Assembly: GCA_023052935.1 (NCBI GenBank)
Contig: CM041294.1
Location: 10,712,414-10,776,413, forward strand
DNA: 64,000 bases
Direction: 5' to 3'
Source of the DNA: Piezodorus guildinii
Lineage: Eukaryota; Arthropoda; Insecta; Hemiptera; Pentatomidae
In this document: positions 37,901 through 43,940 of the stretch, one piece after another
Numbering within the stretch: the stretch's first letter is position 1
Layout: the number at the start of each line of letters is the position of its first letter
Made by a program: the position numbers and the translations under genes
The notes under the pieces: model-generated
Seen by the model: only the letters and a program-made list of their open reading frames with translations
Database searches by the model: none
What the model was told of the DNA's origin: nothing

Positions 37901-40134
37901 TTTCAACATAAGAGTAGTAATATACATTGTATGATATACCGTTGGAAAGCTAAAGATTTTAGAAAAAATATTATCTTATACTCAAGCTTTTAAAAGTCGA
38001 TAGAGAGCGATAAAAACAAGATAAAACTAACTGATTATTTTAGATAATAATATAATAGATTTTTTAATAAAACACATGTTTCTATATAAATTCAATTTAA
38101 TTAATTCTTTAATAGTTTCACGTATTTTTTTATCCCTAACTGTATTTGAAAATTCTTTCATTGATTTTAAAAATGGAGGTAAGTGAAAGTCGTGTGTTGC
38201 CCGCACCAGATTTTTTTCCCCCTCTATTATCAATAATAGCCGGCTTATGAGGGAATCACAACTCCTATTATTATAACAAGATGTTGCTTGAGCATGTATG
38301 ATCTTTTCGATTTGTCTTTATCTTCAATAATAACCGAGTTTTTGTGGAATTACATCCCAATTTGTTCCTTGAATATATAGATCAACTTTTTTTTTTTTTT
38401 TCTCTTAACAGCGCTTTACTAATTCTAAAGCACTCTCTATCTTCGAAAATAACAGTTACAAGCGTATATATAGGTAACATTTCAATTTATTTTCCTTTAT
38501 CCTGTAACTGAATTAAATAAATTTCCATCGGCCGCCATTTTAAAACTAACCAGCTGATATCAACGACTAGGGGTTAGGATCATTGTTGTATCTCCTAGTA
38601 TTTTTTTGGCGAATAAAAAAAAAAATGGTCTATTAGATTGAGAGAAATGCCACGGACGGCGTACGGCGGACAAATGGATTTTTTTTTTTATTCTTCATTC
38701 GGGTTCTACGTATCTTGAAACTTAAACCCACAATTTTTGGGGAGGTGTCTTTTTTTTTTTTACAAAAGTTCATTATTGAAAATAATGAACCAAAAGAATT
38801 AAATCCGATTTTGATGAACATTGAGAATATAACAATTGTTAGTAATAAGAATACTAAAATGTCTAAGTACTATATTAATTACGTTTATGCCCAATGCTTA
38901 ACTGGACATAATCTCTCATACCTTTGTATATAACATAGTTTTTTTTTTTTTTTTTTGCTTGTTAATGGTAAATTATACATCTTTAAGTCTGTTTTTATCT
39001 TCAGAAAAAATAATTTCCTAAACTTTTTATTTCGTTCTTTTCTCCTTTAGATGGTTTTAAAATTGTACATTTATCCATTTTTTATCAATGCTAAATTAAA
39101 AATGAAATGATTATTTTTTCGAATCTACAAAATTAATGGTTCTTTAGAAGAAGAAAATTTAAAATATCGACATTTCAGCCCTGTCAGACTATTTCAATCA
39201 GAATTAAAACTACTTAAATGAAAGCCCATTAAACTTAATATCTCTAACGCGAGTTTGATCAAAATCGTTAAAGCCGTTTTTAAGAGAATTTTAAAAAGGT
39301 GCCTAATACAAGGTTTAAACTCCTGAGGGCCGTTATTGGTGTATACATCTCGTGCGTATAGTTGTCTTAAATATGAAATTTCAGTTACGTGCAACTTTTC
39401 GTTTTCGTGCCAGAGTTACACATACACACACAGACCTTTTTTACGGGAACCTGTTCTTTGGACTCAGAGGAACCTAAACCGCATATTTCCGTTGAAAACT
39501 GCAATTCTAAAATTTTCACGATCTCAATACTTTCCCTTACATATGTAAGGGAAAATAAAAACAACTCATTAATAATAATATGTTATCTATTATTATTTTA
39601 ACATTTTTTTTATTCATTTCTTTCTTATTTACAAGGATTTGGAAAGATATGCCGGAGATGCTCTTGCCCAAGTTCGATCCTCGACTCAGTGAAGCATCGG
39701 AATCGCGAGAGCTGGAATACCTCAAAGAGCTCCAGAAGATTCCGCCACTGAGAGGACCCAGGAGGAAGGGCAGGGAGCTGGAGATCTTCTACCACTTCCT
39801 GTCCAGGTGCAAGGTCGGTCCTCCGGACCCCAAGACTGGCAAGTGCAAGTGGACCTGGATCGGGAAGCCCGTCTTGGAGGACTTCGGCCCGCCCAACGTC
39901 CTCACTTTGGAGATGGCCAAGGAGTTCACCGAGACCCACGAGGAGGTCGAGAAGGCGATAGACGACATCAATGCGATAGTCGAGGACAAAGCTCTCCTTG
40001 ATAACGAGCAGAGGGAGATCTTGCAGAAGAAGATCCAGCGGAGGAAGATCAAGATCTTGCTGAAGAAGATGGAGGAGTTGAGGAGGAAGAGGTTGGACAG
40101 AAGGTGGAAGCACGGGTGTTTCAGGAAGCGTTAG
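15736..40134 (+). CDS. Roadblock/LC7-domain protein (dynein light chain roadblock-like) with long C-terminal extension; 5 exons
   Basis: Exons are 15736-15768, 15848-15944, 18197-18361, 20107-20289 and 39636-40134, each bounded by AG and GT. The first about 105 residues align with the roadblock/LC7 fold of dynein light chains: YEQIF..LLKYRGVIGVTV matches the first helix and strand, and VRDMDPQ...LTLQV matches the family signature VRDIDPQNDLTFL. KYQHLV fits the last strand. Canonical family members are about 97 residues and bind dynein intermediate chain as dimers. Here a further stretch of about 210 residues follows, basic and predicted helical, ending in a K/R-rich coiled-coil-like tail. I do not recognise this extension. 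Phases agree at junctions 1/2 (0), 2/3 (1) and 4/5 (2), but exon 3 ends in phase 1 while exon 4 needs phase 2. The exon total is 977 nt, one short of a 325-residue frame. Introns are 79, 2252, 1745 and 19346 bp. A cytoplasmic or axonemal dynein role is inferred from the domain only. Confidence 0.72.
15848..15944 (+). CDS. Roadblock-like gene, exon 2 (first helix and first strand)
   Basis: The acceptor TTGCAG lies before 15848 and the donor A/GTAAGT begins at 15945. The exon has 32 codons plus one base. It encodes YEQIFSRLLKYRGVIGVTVL, which corresponds to the start of the roadblock fold ([21 protein letters not shown] in vertebrate light chains, quoted from general knowledge of the family). 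A second copy of this exon with part of its flanking intron lies at 21510-21594 on the opposite strand. Confidence 0.75.
15990..16788 (-). mobile_element. Helentron-like element, copy H4 (intron 2)
   Basis: Minus orientation. The palindrome CTTACTATATATAGTAAG lies next to the 3' terminus, and the family landmarks follow in order. The left end is missing where H5 begins. Confidence 0.75.
16789..17717 (-). mobile_element. Helentron-like element, copy H5 (intron 2)
   Basis: It is arranged head-to-tail with H4 and over 90 percent similar to it by eye. The terminal part near 17460-17640 is rearranged, with a partial internal duplication (CATGTTTCT occurs twice). It ends at GGAGGTAAGGGAAATTCGTG. 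Confidence 0.7.
17718..18196. other. Intron 2 remainder
   Basis: AT-rich; nothing recognised apart from the pyrimidine tract and acceptor of exon 3. Confidence 0.35.
18197..18361 (+). CDS. Roadblock-like gene, exon 3 (signature VRDMDPQ)
   Basis: The acceptor CCTCCTCCCAG ends at 18196 and the donor G/GTAACT begins at 18362. The reading frame starts with two bases that complete the codon begun in exon 2. It encodes a helix (MAEKWMSVFHRLDRD) followed by VRDMDPQDMLLTLQVSTKNH, which matches the second half of the roadblock domain without gaps. The exon is clearly GC-richer than the surrounding intron. It ends one base into a codon, which conflicts with the start of exon 4. Confidence 0.78.
18431..18718 (+). 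mobile_element. SINE-A copy, tRNA-derived
   Basis: It starts GGGTCACCTGTGGTGTAG. The A box is TGGTGTAGTGGCTAGC and the B box GCGGGTTCAAACC. The body contains GATGTCAGGTATTCGTTAAAG and it ends in an AAATAAATAAAC tail. This is the best plus-strand representative of the family in the window. Confidence 0.85.
18762..19007 (+). mobile_element. SINE-A copy, 5'-truncated
   Basis: It begins around the B box (GGGTTCAAAACC) and keeps GATGTCAGGTACTCGTTAAA, ACTCCCACTGTAGC and the AAATAAATAAAT tail. Confidence 0.8.
19062..19345 (-). mobile_element. SINE-A copy
   Basis: Reverse orientation: the tail complement TTTATTCATTTAACGTCAC, the body GCAGTGGGAGTCC, and GAAGGCTGTTATGCAAGC as the complement of the A box region. 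Confidence 0.75.
19640..19875 (-). mobile_element. SINE-A copy, diverged
   Basis: TATTCATTTAAAGTCACG, CACTGGGATTCC and GAAGGCTGTTATAACTAGCC match the family in reverse. About 40 bases are deleted in the middle. Confidence 0.7.
20107..20289 (+). CDS. Roadblock-like gene, exon 4 (end of domain and start of extension)
   Basis: A polypyrimidine acceptor (CCCTCTCTCTAG) precedes 20107 and a perfect donor AT/GTAAGT follows 20289. The open frame KYQHLVKKKFANHR continues through a lysine/arginine-rich helical stretch to ELRKM. KYQHLV occupies the place of the last roadblock strand. The frame needs two bases from exon 3, but exon 3 supplies one. Read directly from exon 3, translation would stop after six codons (TGA at 20123-20125). 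An alternative in-phase acceptor exists at 20155-20156 but would drop the last strand. Confidence 0.72.
20290..21069. other. Intron 4, left part
   Basis: No gene. Two loosely similar segments (CGCGAAATGAATCCAGAC near 20440 and CATGGAATGAATCTCTAT near 20813, each followed by AGAAGGG) suggest an unclassified repeat. Confidence 0.3.
21070..21448 (+). mobile_element. Helentron-like element, copy H6 (right half)
   Basis: It has GTGCAAAATGCATGGTATAA, an expanded CA run at about 21286-21356, GAAAACTGGAATTC and the end TAGGTAAGAGAAAGTAAT. Confidence 0.7.
21286..21356. repeat. CA microsatellite within H6
   Basis: About 35 CA units with a few interruptions, placed where the element consensus has a short CACACACA. 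Confidence 0.9.
21510..21594 (-). pseudogene. Inverted copy of roadblock-like exon 2 with its own ATG and donor
   Basis: On the minus strand this reads ATG AAT GTG ACC GAG..., giving MNVTEYEQIFNRLLKYRGVI followed by GVTVLIKD, and then a donor A/GTAAGT. About 75 bases of exon and about 40 bases of following intron are nearly identical to 15865-15985. The two visible coding differences are AGC/AAC and CTA/CTC. Upstream of the ATG the similarity stops at a Helentron-like fragment. No minus-strand exons 3-5 exist in the window, so this is most simply an orphan exon left by an inverted duplication. It could instead be the first exon of a rearranged paralogue or allele. Confidence 0.7.
21597..21735 (+). 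mobile_element. Helentron-like fragment, H7
   Basis: It matches the family from TTTGATGAAAAAGTTTTTAT through GGCGTATA to GCGCGGGAGTTACCACA and a degenerate CA region. It begins directly at the inverted exon copy. Confidence 0.65.
21736..22290. other. Intron 4, no gene recognised
   Basis: A moderately GC-rich stretch at about 21880-22200 has short open frames on both strands. None shows a domain or splice context I can support. Confidence 0.3.
22291..22400 (-). mobile_element. Penelope-like end fragment with degenerate hammerhead region
   Basis: GGTTGAGGGTGCACTCATAA followed by AGTTTCGGCCTACCTTGTGG and CCTTTTATCAAAGG is an eroded version of the arms at 32350-32470. Confidence 0.45.
22414..22800 (+). 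mobile_element. Helentron-like element, copy H8 (left part)
   Basis: It starts TCTGGTGCGCGCAACACGCG after a run of A, followed by ACTTTCACTTACCTCC. It is truncated on the right. Confidence 0.7.
22905..23511 (+). mobile_element. Mariner relic (second type)
   Basis: Translated pieces KTFSKAPTLQKKVTVTV, LLKPSRNNQCRI, then MELDNAFLEFINSKDEKFSS and EEIEKLPNMLAEVY match the order of a mariner transposase from the middle to the C-terminus, with frameshifts. The right end TTATTGGGAACCCTGTA is a mariner-type inverted end next to TA. Confidence 0.7.
23765..24014 (+). mobile_element. Right part of the CACAGT inverted-end transposon
   Basis: It is a direct match to 970-1244 (ATGACCATCGAATAAAAATA; AGCACTGGAA.ATTCCAAAC) ending TTTTGCCCACTGTG. 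By eye identity is about 85 percent. Confidence 0.75.
24015..24955. other. Intron 4, no gene recognised
   Basis: The patch at 24230-24720 is GC-richer than its surroundings but has only frames of about 60 codons without recognisable domains. TATCGATA lies at 24792-24799. Confidence 0.3.
24956..25152 (-). mobile_element. Helentron-like fragment, H9
   Basis: Reverse-orientation matches include the GTGTGTGTGG repeat, TACTTTATACCATGAATATT and AAACTCGTTATATCGAT. Confidence 0.6.
25153..25555 (-). mobile_element. RTE-like LINE 3' end
   Basis: The minus-strand frame at 25284-25529 reads KFLRRSAGKTRRDHVLNE, QLKWFGHVCGMKEERKLRKV and GWRPRGRPRISYQEYI. This is the classic C-terminal tail of RTE-related frames (WFGHV.RM, GRRPRGRPR..W.D.I). 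A GAA-type tail complement (TTCTTCTTCTTTG) marks the 3' end. Confidence 0.8.
25616..25708 (-). mobile_element. SINE-B copy, tRNA-derived, partial
   Basis: The reverse strand reads GTGGTAGGACGCTGGACTG and GGGTTCACACCCGGCTGTGG, an A box and B box followed by the family's GGCTGTGG...ATTATTTATTA. Confidence 0.6.
25709..26049. other. Intron 4, nothing recognised
   Basis: Mixed composition, with only a short open frame on the minus strand that has no domain. Confidence 0.3.
26050..26551 (+). mobile_element. Helentron-like element, copy H10 (right part, internally duplicated)
   Basis: The family's AAATTTCAGT...ACTTACC segment occurs twice in tandem (about 26240 and 26380). It then runs to CCATTTTGCGGGAATAGG and the end TATAGGTAAGTCAAAGTAAA. 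Confidence 0.65.
26552..27164. other. Intron 4, nothing recognised
   Basis: No open frame or repeat family was recognised. Confidence 0.3.
27165..28010 (+). mobile_element. LINE 3' part with RNase H remnant
   Basis: The first frame gives NISFKWAHVDVVRNELADEA, the RNase H motif (W.H....NE.AD..A) of I/Jockey/R1-type LINEs. After a frameshift, SYLFRFKLTDDKICKCDGII and EQTCDHLLFD match the usual C-terminal tail. An AT-rich 3' UTR follows to about 28010. Confidence 0.75.
28011..28530. other. Intron 4; small minus-strand frame of unknown nature and a SINE-B-like piece
   Basis: A 63-codon minus-strand frame (ATG near 28214, MDVTETSYVEPLKPGTTEAI) has no recognised relatives. 28440-28490 (AAGGATCTTAG, CTGTTTCTAGGCCAA) matches the body of SINE-B at 42295-42360. 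Confidence 0.35.
28531..28758 (-). mobile_element. Helentron-like left-end fragment, H11
   Basis: In reverse, CGAGGTAGGTGAATGTCGTC and GCACCAGA, followed by T-rich flank, match the family's 5' terminus. Confidence 0.6.
28883..28970. repeat. TA microsatellite
   Basis: About 44 TA units without interruption. No Helentron-like hairpin context is obvious on its flanks. Confidence 0.95.
29090..29200 (-). mobile_element. Penelope-like end with hammerhead-like core
   Basis: The reverse strand reads GTC-CTGATGA-TGACCC-ACAAT-GGGGGTC-GAAAC-GTTGGC (29157-29195). Stem II is GACCC/GGGTC and stem I is GTC/GGC with one G-U pair. The terminal GGTGGCGGTCATTAAA matches the other ends of this family. Confidence 0.65.
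29201..29801. other. Intron 4, nothing recognised
   Basis: AT-rich. The sequence next to the hammerhead-bearing end may belong to the same element, but no frame survives. Confidence 0.3.
29802..30460. repeat. Tandem duplication of a unit of about 325 bp
   Basis: 29802-30126 and 30127-30460 share AACAATAAGTTAATGAGATG, AAACGAGACTTTTAGC, GATCGGTACATTGATAAA and ATCCTAAGATAGATTTGCG in the same order and orientation, with few differences. Confidence 0.85.
30605..30700 (+). mobile_element. SINE-B copy, tRNA-derived
   Basis: The A box region is CGTGGTGTAGAGGGTAGGCC and the B box ACGGGTTCGAACCCGG, followed by CTGTGGCATAATTATTTATT. Only the tRNA-like head is present. Confidence 0.75.
30701..31357. 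other. Intron 4, no gene
   Basis: AT-rich with a GATATGATATGATAT stretch near 31105. A 65-codon frame from 31124 contains SRWEDRLRYVFGG, faintly like LINE tails, but this is not enough to call. Confidence 0.3.
31358..31595 (-). mobile_element. SINE-A copy
   Basis: In reverse: the tail TTTATTTGTTTAACGTCACT, CTACAGTGGGAGTCC, the B box complement GGGTTTGAACCCGTGACC, and GGAGGCTGTTACGCTAGCC. Confidence 0.85.
32343..32672. mobile_element. Foldback pair of Penelope-like ends with two hammerhead-like cores
   Basis: Two arms of about 150 bases are inverted around a short AT-rich centre near 32508. Each arm runs AGGAAGATGGTTG.GGGTGCGGTC, then AACACATTTAAAATAAGTG, then the hammerhead-like core. The right arm (32553-32591, plus) keeps GCC-CTGATGA-AGGCC...GGCC-GAAACGTC-GGC. 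The left arm (32432-32470, minus) has GAAATGTT. Confidence 0.8.
32553..32591 (+). ncRNA. Hammerhead-ribozyme-like core, best preserved copy
   Basis: In order: stem I 5' strand GCC, core CTGATGA, stem II GGCC/GGCC, core GAAA, self-complementary ACGT as a minimal stem III, cleavage triplet GTC, stem I 3' strand GGC. This is the layout of minimal type I hammerheads, which are known from Penelope-like elements and thought to act as dimers. Activity is inferred only. Confidence 0.6.
32859..33989. other. Intron 4; one weak exon candidate at 33691-33870
   Basis: Most of the stretch is unremarkable. At 33691-33870 an open frame (RERTQLAIGFAIEGIFIFSA) is bounded by ACTTTCCCCAG and G/GTAAGG. The flanking phases (1 and 1) do not fit the phase 2 exon 4/5 junction, so it is not placed in the gene. 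Confidence 0.3.
33990..34205 (-). mobile_element. SINE-B copy, tRNA-derived
   Basis: The reverse strand has the A box TAGTGGATAGAGCACTAGTC and the B box GGGTTCGAATCCCGGCTGTG, then AATATTATTTATG. The body (ACCCTAGGG, GGGGTGAGGGGG) precedes the left end. Confidence 0.75.
34206..34764. other. Intron 4, nothing recognised
   Basis: AT-rich, no repeat family identified. Confidence 0.3.
34765..35645. mobile_element. Inverted-repeat DNA element with nested SINE-A
   Basis: Arms of about 180 bases at 34765-34945 and 35445-35645 share CCGGATCTCAGAAAAA, AACAAACCT and GAGGAGGCAAGAATTAAAAA in inverted orientation. The centre holds the SINE-A copy at 35190-35425. No transposase was seen. Confidence 0.65.
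35190..35425 (-). mobile_element. SINE-A copy
   Basis: In reverse: TTTATTTATTTAACATCCC, CGGACGATGCTACAATAGG, CTGACATCGCACAGGCTCGG and a degenerate B box GGGTATGAACCCGGG. Confidence 0.8.
35646..35893. other. Low-complexity AT-rich stretch
   Basis: 35774-35852 is almost entirely AATAAATA-type repeats. Confidence 0.6.
35894..36170 (-). mobile_element. LINE C-terminal fragment
   Basis: The minus-strand frame of about 90 codons reads RRDPPRCQLCKVTLTVSDIF then EECPRYSREFV. The C..C...LTV.HI...CP.Y pattern is the C-terminus of I/Jockey-type LINE frames. No 5' part is present. Confidence 0.75.
36171..37104. other. Intron 4, nothing recognised
   Basis: AT-rich, no repeat family or frame supported. 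Confidence 0.3.
37105..37180 (+). mobile_element. Helentron-like left-end fragment
   Basis: AAACACCTTTCACTTACCTC and the following bases match the 5' subterminal region. It sits head-to-head with H13. Confidence 0.45.
37315..38210 (-). mobile_element. Helentron-like element, copy H13 (complete)
   Basis: It begins TTTACTTTCACTTACTATAT, with the 3' hairpin palindrome CTTACTATATATAGTAAG, and ends GGTAAGTGAAAGTCGTGTG then GCACCAGA followed by T-rich flank. At about 895 bp it is the best reference copy. Confidence 0.85.
38211..38999. other. Intron 4; unclassified repeat piece
   Basis: 38500-38567 (GGCCGCCATTTTAAAACTAA, GCTGATATCAACG) is the reverse of sequence at 325-365 and near 55873. The rest is AT-rich. 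Confidence 0.35.
39000..39558 (+). mobile_element. Helentron-like element, copy H14 (right part)
   Basis: It has ATTTCAGCCCTGTCAGAC, CTTTTTTACGGGAACC and CCGTTGAAAACTGCAATTC, ending in a degenerate TTACATATGTAAGGGAAAAT just before exon 5. Confidence 0.65.
39636..40134 (+). CDS. Roadblock-like gene, terminal exon 5 (C-terminal extension)
   Basis: The acceptor TTTCTTATTTACAAG ends at 39635. The first base completes the ATG codon split by the exon 4 donor, so the phase fits exactly. The exon encodes about 165 residues and ends at TAG. Notable stretches are a proline-rich segment (IPPLRGPRRKGRE), KTGKCKWTWIGKPV, and a terminal helix rich in K, R and E with a basic end (RRKRLDRRWKHG). I recognise no known family in it. 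It is strongly GC-rich compared with the flanking intron, as are the other exons of this gene. A poly(A) signal follows 12 bases after the stop. Confidence 0.75.
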
Positions 40135-40146
40135 CAGTCGTCAAGG

Positions 40147-40152
40147 AATAAA
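40147..40152 (+). promoter_or_regulatory. Poly(A) signal of the roadblock-like gene
   Basis: AATAAA lies 12 bases after the stop codon of exon 5, so the 3' untranslated region would be very short. The similarity to interspersed SINE-A begins about 35 bases later. Confidence 0.55.
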
Positions 40153-40184
40153 TTGATGATAAATGTCATAATATTTATTTTAGG

Positions 40185-40455
40185 CATGTCAGACTTAGGC
40201 CTTAGTTTGTTTGGCTGCAGTGGGAGCCCTAAATTTGGCTTTCCAGGTTTAATTGGCATAGGGATTTAAATGAGCAACAGACATCGCATAGGCTCAGAAC
40301 CACCATGTTACATCTCTTCCGAAGGAAAACATTACCAAGTATGTATTCCTGTTAAAACAATCTATGGCCTTCTTTCAGATTTGGAGATTTAACCCCCCCC
40401 CCCTAAAGCATAGAATGCTCTTATTGTAGTCGTCAGTACATCACAGGTGACCCTT
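40185..40455 (-). mobile_element. SINE-A copy, strongly diverged
   Basis: CAGTGGGAGCCCTAAATTTG, CAACAGACATCGCATAGGCTC and CACAGGTGACCC mark the family in reverse. Confidence 0.55.
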
Positions 40456-40469
40456 GGCAAAAAAGCTTA

Positions 40470-40722
40470 GGTTTGTTTGTTTATTCGTTTAACGTCACTT
40501 TTATGCTACTATGGCTAATCGGACGATGCTACAGTGGGAGTCCTAAATTTTGCCTATTCAGATTTTATTAGGATAGGGATCTTTAACGAGTACCTGACAT
40601 CGCACAGGCTCGGGACCACCTTTTAACGTCCCCTCCGAAGGACGGTATAACTAAGGATTTTTTACTCCCATTAAAAATCCTAGGGCCACCCCAGGTTTGA
40701 ACCCACGACCTTTGGCATAGCT
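40470..40722 (-). mobile_element. SINE-A copy
   Basis: In reverse: TTTATTCGTTTAACGTCAC, ACAGTGGGAGTCC, CTGACATCGCACAGGCTCGG and the B box complement GGTTTGAACCCACGACC. Confidence 0.85.
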
Positions 40723-40745
40723 TAGGTATATCAGACGTCTTAGTC

Positions 40746-41333
40746 TGCTTAGTTTGTTTATTCATTTAACGTCACTTTATGCTGCTGTGGCTAGTCGGAC
40801 AATGCTACATTGGGAGCCCTAAATTTTGCTTATCCAGGTTTAATTATGAAAGGAAACTTTAACGAGTACCTGACATCGCACAGATTCGGGACCACTAGGT
40901 TACGTCCCCTCCGAAGGGCGGCATACTTCTTCCAGTGGCGCGACAGGCCGTGCAGGCCCTGGGCCTCGCGGTGTAATATCCTGGGAGATTAAATCCACGT
41001 TTCTCGATGCATTTTGTAGTGTAGGGTCATCACTCCCTATGCCAAATTTTTGGGAGTGGCCACCATTTATCTGACGGGTGTCACATACCCGGGAGAGAAT
41101 CTGTGAGTGAATCCCCATTTAATTACATCGTTATAAAAGTCCCACCACCGAGACTGGGATTCGAACTCACAACCTTTAGCTAACCACACAGCCACGGGCT
41201 TCCCCTAAGCAAAGGACGGCATAACCTGGGGTTTTTTTCTTCTATAAAAAAATTGTTACAGCAATCTGTCGATTTTGAACATGCCACCTTTGGCGTACAA
41301 GGGTATATGCTAGCCACTACAAAACAAGTGACC
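40746..41333 (-). mobile_element. SINE-A copy interrupted by SINE-C
   Basis: SINE-A sequence runs 40746-40927 and resumes at about 41211 (AAAGGACGGCATAACC ... GCTAGCCACTAC...AAGTGACC). CGGCATA occurs on both sides of the insertion. Confidence 0.75.
40928..41210 (-). mobile_element. SINE-C copy, tRNA-derived, nested in SINE-A
   Basis: It begins CTTCTTCCAGTGGCGCGACA, the complement of a GAAGAAG tail. The reverse strand B box is GAGTTCGAATCCCAG. GGCGCGACAGGCC and ATCACTCCCTA are shared with 54650-54917. Confidence 0.75.
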
Positions 41334-42279
41334 CCCAACTCTTAGGCCTTTTGCTTGAGAAGCAGTAGTGTATTCATACAGGAGTAGAGCGGAAGATGTT
41401 TTAAATGGTTTATAACTGGTTAATTATAGAATCAAACAAAAGTATTAATTTGTATAAAAGTTCATTAACCAAAGATCAAAATATTTTATCAGACCTGTTA
41501 CAACAATATCATTAGGGTCTCACAAGATGCATGGTAACCACTACACTAAAAACATTGTAGCCAAAAATTATAGAAGTAGTGGTGAGAGATAAGAATCTAT
41601 TAAAAAAAAAAAAAAAACTATAAAACAAAAACTATTTATGCTTCCAACTATGTATGAAATATTTAATTTTATATGTACATTATCACAGTTTAGAGAAGAG
41701 CTCATCTGTGGTGTAATAGTTGGGCATATACCTTATAACCTAAGGCCACGTTCATACACGCAAATAGCCTATGATTTTTATGGAGGAAAAAAAGGAAATA
41801 TATGGGCCTAGCTGGCATGCCAGGTACTCGTTAAAGATCCCTATGATAATTAAACTTGGATAGGTAAAATTTAGGACTCCCACTGTAGCATCTGATTGGA
41901 ATAGGATAAAGGTGGAGTTAAATGAATCTAATGTAATAAACAAAATTCAAACAGTGTTGAGTAAAACATATATTACATTTCCAAACTAATTACTCCCAAC
42001 CAACCGTTTAATGAATGTTCTTCACCTACGAAAATATAGTTAGATATTCACTGATTTACAGTACTCCTAGTTATAATAAATGCTGATTATTATCAAAATC
42101 GTCATTTACAATAATAACATTTCTTAGCTTAATTGAAGCTTACAATTACTATGTACTTTAATCGCTTCGATTAAACACATAAAACTACACTATATTGCTG
42201 TTAAGAAAGATAAATAAATAACCAGATAGATTTTATACTTACATAAATATTGTTTTGATTTTACGCCTAGAAAAAAAAA
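41334..42279. other. No gene; contains one SINE-A
   Basis: AT-rich except for the SINE-A at 41712-41945. Confidence 0.4.
41712..41945 (+). mobile_element. SINE-A copy, internally deleted
   Basis: CATCTGTGGTGTAATAGTTG stands for the A box, then GGTACTCGTTAAAGATCCC and GGACTCCCACTGTAGCATC. The B box region is lost. Confidence 0.65.
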
Positions 42280-42505
42280 AAAAAAATCCTGTACCACTAC
42301 AACCCATGAAGGATCTTGGGCTCAGTACATATAGAAATTCGTACTGTTTCTAGGCCAACGGCAGTGCAATCAGGCGATTAAGCCATACACTAGTGTTGCC
42401 CCCCGACTGTAAATAAATAATATTCTGCCACAGCCGAGAATTGAACCCAGGACCCGGAGCATAACAGACTAGCGCTCTATCCACTAGACCACCTCCCTAG
42501 ATAGA
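42280..42505 (-). mobile_element. SINE-B copy, tRNA-derived, near full length
   Basis: The reverse strand begins GGGAGGTGGTCTAGTGGATA then GAGCGCTAGTCTGTTATG, with the B box CTGGGTTCAATTCTCGGC. The body contains CTAGAAACAGTACG and CCAAGATCCTTCATGGG. Confidence 0.8.
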
Positions 42506-43207
42506 ATCATCTTGAAATTGCCCAAAATTCAGGCCAAAAGTTTAGCTCAATAAATTATGTTTACTTAATTAGAGGGTTTCCATGACTGCACCCACAACCA
42601 ATTTCTCCTAAATTAACACAAATATAATTTCTGTTGATTTTCCAAACTCCACTATTTTCTGCTGGGAAATGTAACAATTACATCAGTCCATAATCTGCTT
42701 ATGTCATAAATCTGCATAAGTAAAATTATAGCTTTTGTACCAATTTGTAAGTTTTTTTTTTTTTTTTTTAAAATCATTATGAATAAGTTTATTTTCATGA
42801 AGAAGCTATTAAATTTGTTTATACAATTTTTTCTTTTCATCTTCTTAAACACACAATATGAAATTTTAACAGTAGTAATATAAAAAAAATTAAGAAAGAC
42901 AATGTCAAAAGTTATTTGTTTTATTAATATGCCCAGCCTATAGGCCTAACAGGCAACAAGAAATAATTAAAAGATTATTTATAATAGAATTTGTTGCATA
43001 GATTAAAATAATAAGGTTGGTGAAATAATATTGTATTTTCAGCAGCAGGCCTATAAAGTAAGATACTTAATGAGCTAAAATTGTATTAAGCTAATAAAAT
43101 AATCAAAACTATTTTTTTTAAATATATATAAACCAATTTACATTTTATATGAATATTTTACTTGGAGAAGTGACCATATTTAACATTTCTATAATGAAAA
43201 AAAAAAA
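42506..43207. other. No gene; Penelope-like end scrap
   Basis: 42572-42615 (TTTCCATGACTGCACCCACA, ACCAATTTCTCC) matches the terminus of the hammerhead-bearing family. The rest is AT-rich. Confidence 0.4.
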
Positions 43208-43940
43208 TCTGGTGCAGGCAACAGACAACTTTTCTTGGTTCAATACCATGTTTGTTAAAATCAATTTAACAACAAACAAACAGAATTTAAAAAGGTTTAA
43301 AGAATGATATTTATTTCCGTCGGAAACATATGTTTTAGATTAAACAATTTAAAATTATTTACAACAATCAGTTAATTTTATCTGCTTTCTATCGCTCTCC
43401 ATTAAATTTTACAACTTTGTGTATAATATATTTTTTTTTCAAAATTTTTAGATTTCCAATGGTATATTATACAGATATATTACGGTCATTAAAAAAAAAA
43501 AAAAAAAAAAAAATTACATTATCCAATTTATTTTATTTTATATGATTTATCCAAATTATATATTATTCTTTTTTGTCAATTCTAACAACATTAAATGTTT
43601 AATTTTTTTTAATCTACAAAATTTAAAATACTTTAGAGGAAGAAAATTTAAACTATAAGCATTTAAGCCGTCAGACAATTTTGTATATTGTTTATAATGT
43701 TATAGCGAGTTTAATGAAAAATGTTAGAGCCGTTTTTGAGAAAATCGTAAAAAGATGCAAAATGCATAGTATAAAGTTGCTCTCCTAATTGTTCAATTTT
43801 AATGGAAAAGTCACACTATTTCAGGCATAGATGCCCAGCATAAATTATGAAATTTTAGTTTTATAAAACTTATTGTTTTCGTAATAGACTTACCTCACAT
43901 GAACACACACACAGAGGCCTTTTTGTGGGATTAGGTCATT
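43208..43940 (+). mobile_element. Helentron-like element, copy H15, diverged
   Basis: It starts TCTGGTGCAGGCAACAGACA after a run of A. It has CATTTAAGCCGTCAGAC, GATGCAAAATGCATAGTATA and GGCCTTTTTGTGGGATTAGG. The 3' hairpin is missing. Confidence 0.65.

Noticed and set aside
39625..40113. 162-codon frame opposite roadblock exon 5
   Set aside because: It is a shadow of the GC-rich exon. The plus-strand frame has the matching splice phase and poly(A) signal.
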